DNA of 43,142 nt from positions 1 through 43,142 of the forward strand of contig CANQPU010000016.1 in the NCBI GenBank assembly GCA_947625815.1. The letters are read 5' to 3'. This DNA comes from an uncultured Oscillospiraceae bacterium. GTDB lineage: Bacteria; Bacillota; Clostridia; Oscillospirales; Oscillospiraceae. The notes below the pieces were generated by a model, which had not been told where the DNA came from, searched no databases, and saw nothing but the letters and a program-made list of their open reading frames with translations. A program made the translations under genes and the position numbers. Of this stretch, positions 42,157 to 43,142 are shown piece after piece. Numbering within the stretch: position 1 is the stretch's first letter; each line of letters opens with the position of its first letter.

Positions 42157-43057
42157 ATGGATTTAACAACGATTATTGCCAACTACATGGAACGCTGTGA
42201 GAACGTAAAAAAGCTTTCGGCGGATACACTGAAAGCGTACCGCATTGACCTTGCGCAATTTCGAGATTTTGCAGGGGAGGGTTGGACTGAGAAAGAAGCA
42301 TTGAATCGGTACATCATGCACCTCAACCGGAGCTTCGCGCCCCGGTCCGTAAAGCGAAAGCTTGCCAGCGTCAGGGCGTTTTTCAATGACCTGGAGTTCA
42401 ACGAGATCATCGAGATCAACCCGTTTGACAAGCTTCACGTCAAGATACAATATCCACAACAACTTCCAAGGACGATCCCGGAGGACGTTATAAAGAGGCT
42501 TTTGCAGAGTGCACGGTTACGACCCTGTCCGTAGGGAGACGCTACTCGACATTGTGGTGCTGGAGCTCTTGTTCAGCACGGGCCTTCGGGTGTCGGAATT
42601 ATGTTCGCTCACGCCGGATACTTTTTTACTGACTAGCAACGAGCTTCGGCTGCTGGTCAGGGGGAAGGGTCTGAAGGGGCGAATGATTGAGCTATCGACA
42701 CCGGATCTGATAGTGCTCTTTAACAAATACTGTTCCGAATACGCTGCGGAAACAGCTTCTCAAAACGCCATCCTCATCAACCACCGCGGACGACCCTTGA
42801 TGCCGCAGTCCGTTCGTCGTATCATACATAAACACCTTGAACGCATCGGTTCCACGAGCAACATCACCCCCCACATGTTTCGCCACACCTTCGCCACATC
42901 TCTCTTGGAGGCGGGAATGGACATACGGTATATCCAGTCGCTGCTCGGCCACAGCTCCATATCGACTACCCAGATTTATACGCATGTCGCATCACCGCGC
43001 CAGACGCAACTCTTAGCGGAGAAGCATCCGAGGGGGAAAATGACGTTCAAGCTGTAA
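42157..43057 (+). pseudogene. XerC/XerD-like tyrosine integrase, frameshifted
   Basis: The first part (42157 to about 42510) is a SAM-like core-binding domain (LSADTLKAYRIDLAQFRDFA, SVKRKLASVRAFFNDLE). The catalytic domain continues in another frame from about 42509: Arg in STGLRVSELC, HMFRHTFAT, LLGHSSISTTQIYTHV with the nucleophile Tyr. All catalytic residues are present. The break sits where helix LLQSA should join GYDPVRRETLL. It is disabled unless the shift is a sequencing error or is bypassed. Confidence 0.82.
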
Positions 43058-43073
43058 CATATAACCACCCAAC

Positions 43074-43103
43074 CACCCGCCGCCGGAATTCCGGCGGCGG
43101 GTG
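43074..43103 (+). terminator. Perfect 30-nt palindrome after the integrase
   Basis: CACCCGCCGCCGGAA is followed directly by its exact complement. The tail TGTGTTATT is only moderately T-rich. It probably ends integrase transcription. Confidence 0.75.
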
Positions 43104-43142
43104 TGTGTTATTGGGTAGATAATCTTGAATTATCGGTTGCGA

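Overview
The window looks like chromosomal DNA of a GC-rich gut Clostridium relative (Oscillospiraceae-like). This is inferred from strong AGGAGG-type ribosome sites, TTG/GTG starts, a DUF6809-like protein, a xylB-DUF4867 pair and a TldD/TldE pair. I ran no database search; family names come from motifs and overall protein architecture.

Positions 1-19,100 are ordinary chromosome. A tRNA-Gln(CUG) with its terminator is followed by a HAD phosphatase, a probable Mn(II)-exporting CDF transporter, a GH31 glycosidase and a GNAT acetyltransferase. Then come tldD, tldE and an amidohydrolase; a substrate-binding lipoprotein, a very large MscS-type channel and a small exported protein; an AzgA-type purine permease; xylulokinase with a DUF4867 protein; and, on the minus strand, an esterase followed by an ATP-grasp enzyme.

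Positions 19,100-43,142 are accessory DNA. This part holds many broken genes: a frameshifted cyclophilin-like lipoprotein, a truncated fructosamine kinase, a GNAT tail, a truncated integrase and a frameshifted XerD-like integrase. It also has four copies of a short dispersed repeat and two tRNA 3'-half fragments (19,609-19,652 and 41,193-41,237) that resemble integration scars. Intact cargo includes a four-gene operon (PLD-helicase-DUF3427, GIY-YIG protein, small SANT-like protein, macro domain), an ECF sigma / membrane regulator / lipoprotein operon, and a complete type I-C CRISPR-Cas locus.

The CRISPR locus reads right to left: cas3, then a 216-bp gap, then cas5c-cas8c-cas7-cas4-cas1-cas2, a leader of about 170 bp and an array of 30 repeats, the last one degenerate. 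The array records a change in repeat sequence, from an older handle TGGATTGAAAT to a newer CGGGTTGAAAT, with intermediates.

The most interesting signal is in the gap between cas3 and cas5c. On the plus strand there is a promoter, then a single CRISPR-repeat-like element (38,554-38,589) ending in TGGATTGAAAT, then a spacer-like sequence, then a 16-bp hairpin. The first 11 nt of the spacer-like part (TATAAAATGAT) exactly match DNA at the start site of the cas5c operon, next to TTC, the known type I-C PAM. This is the architecture of a CreR/CreA-type crRNA-like RNA that would guide Cascade to repress its own operon.
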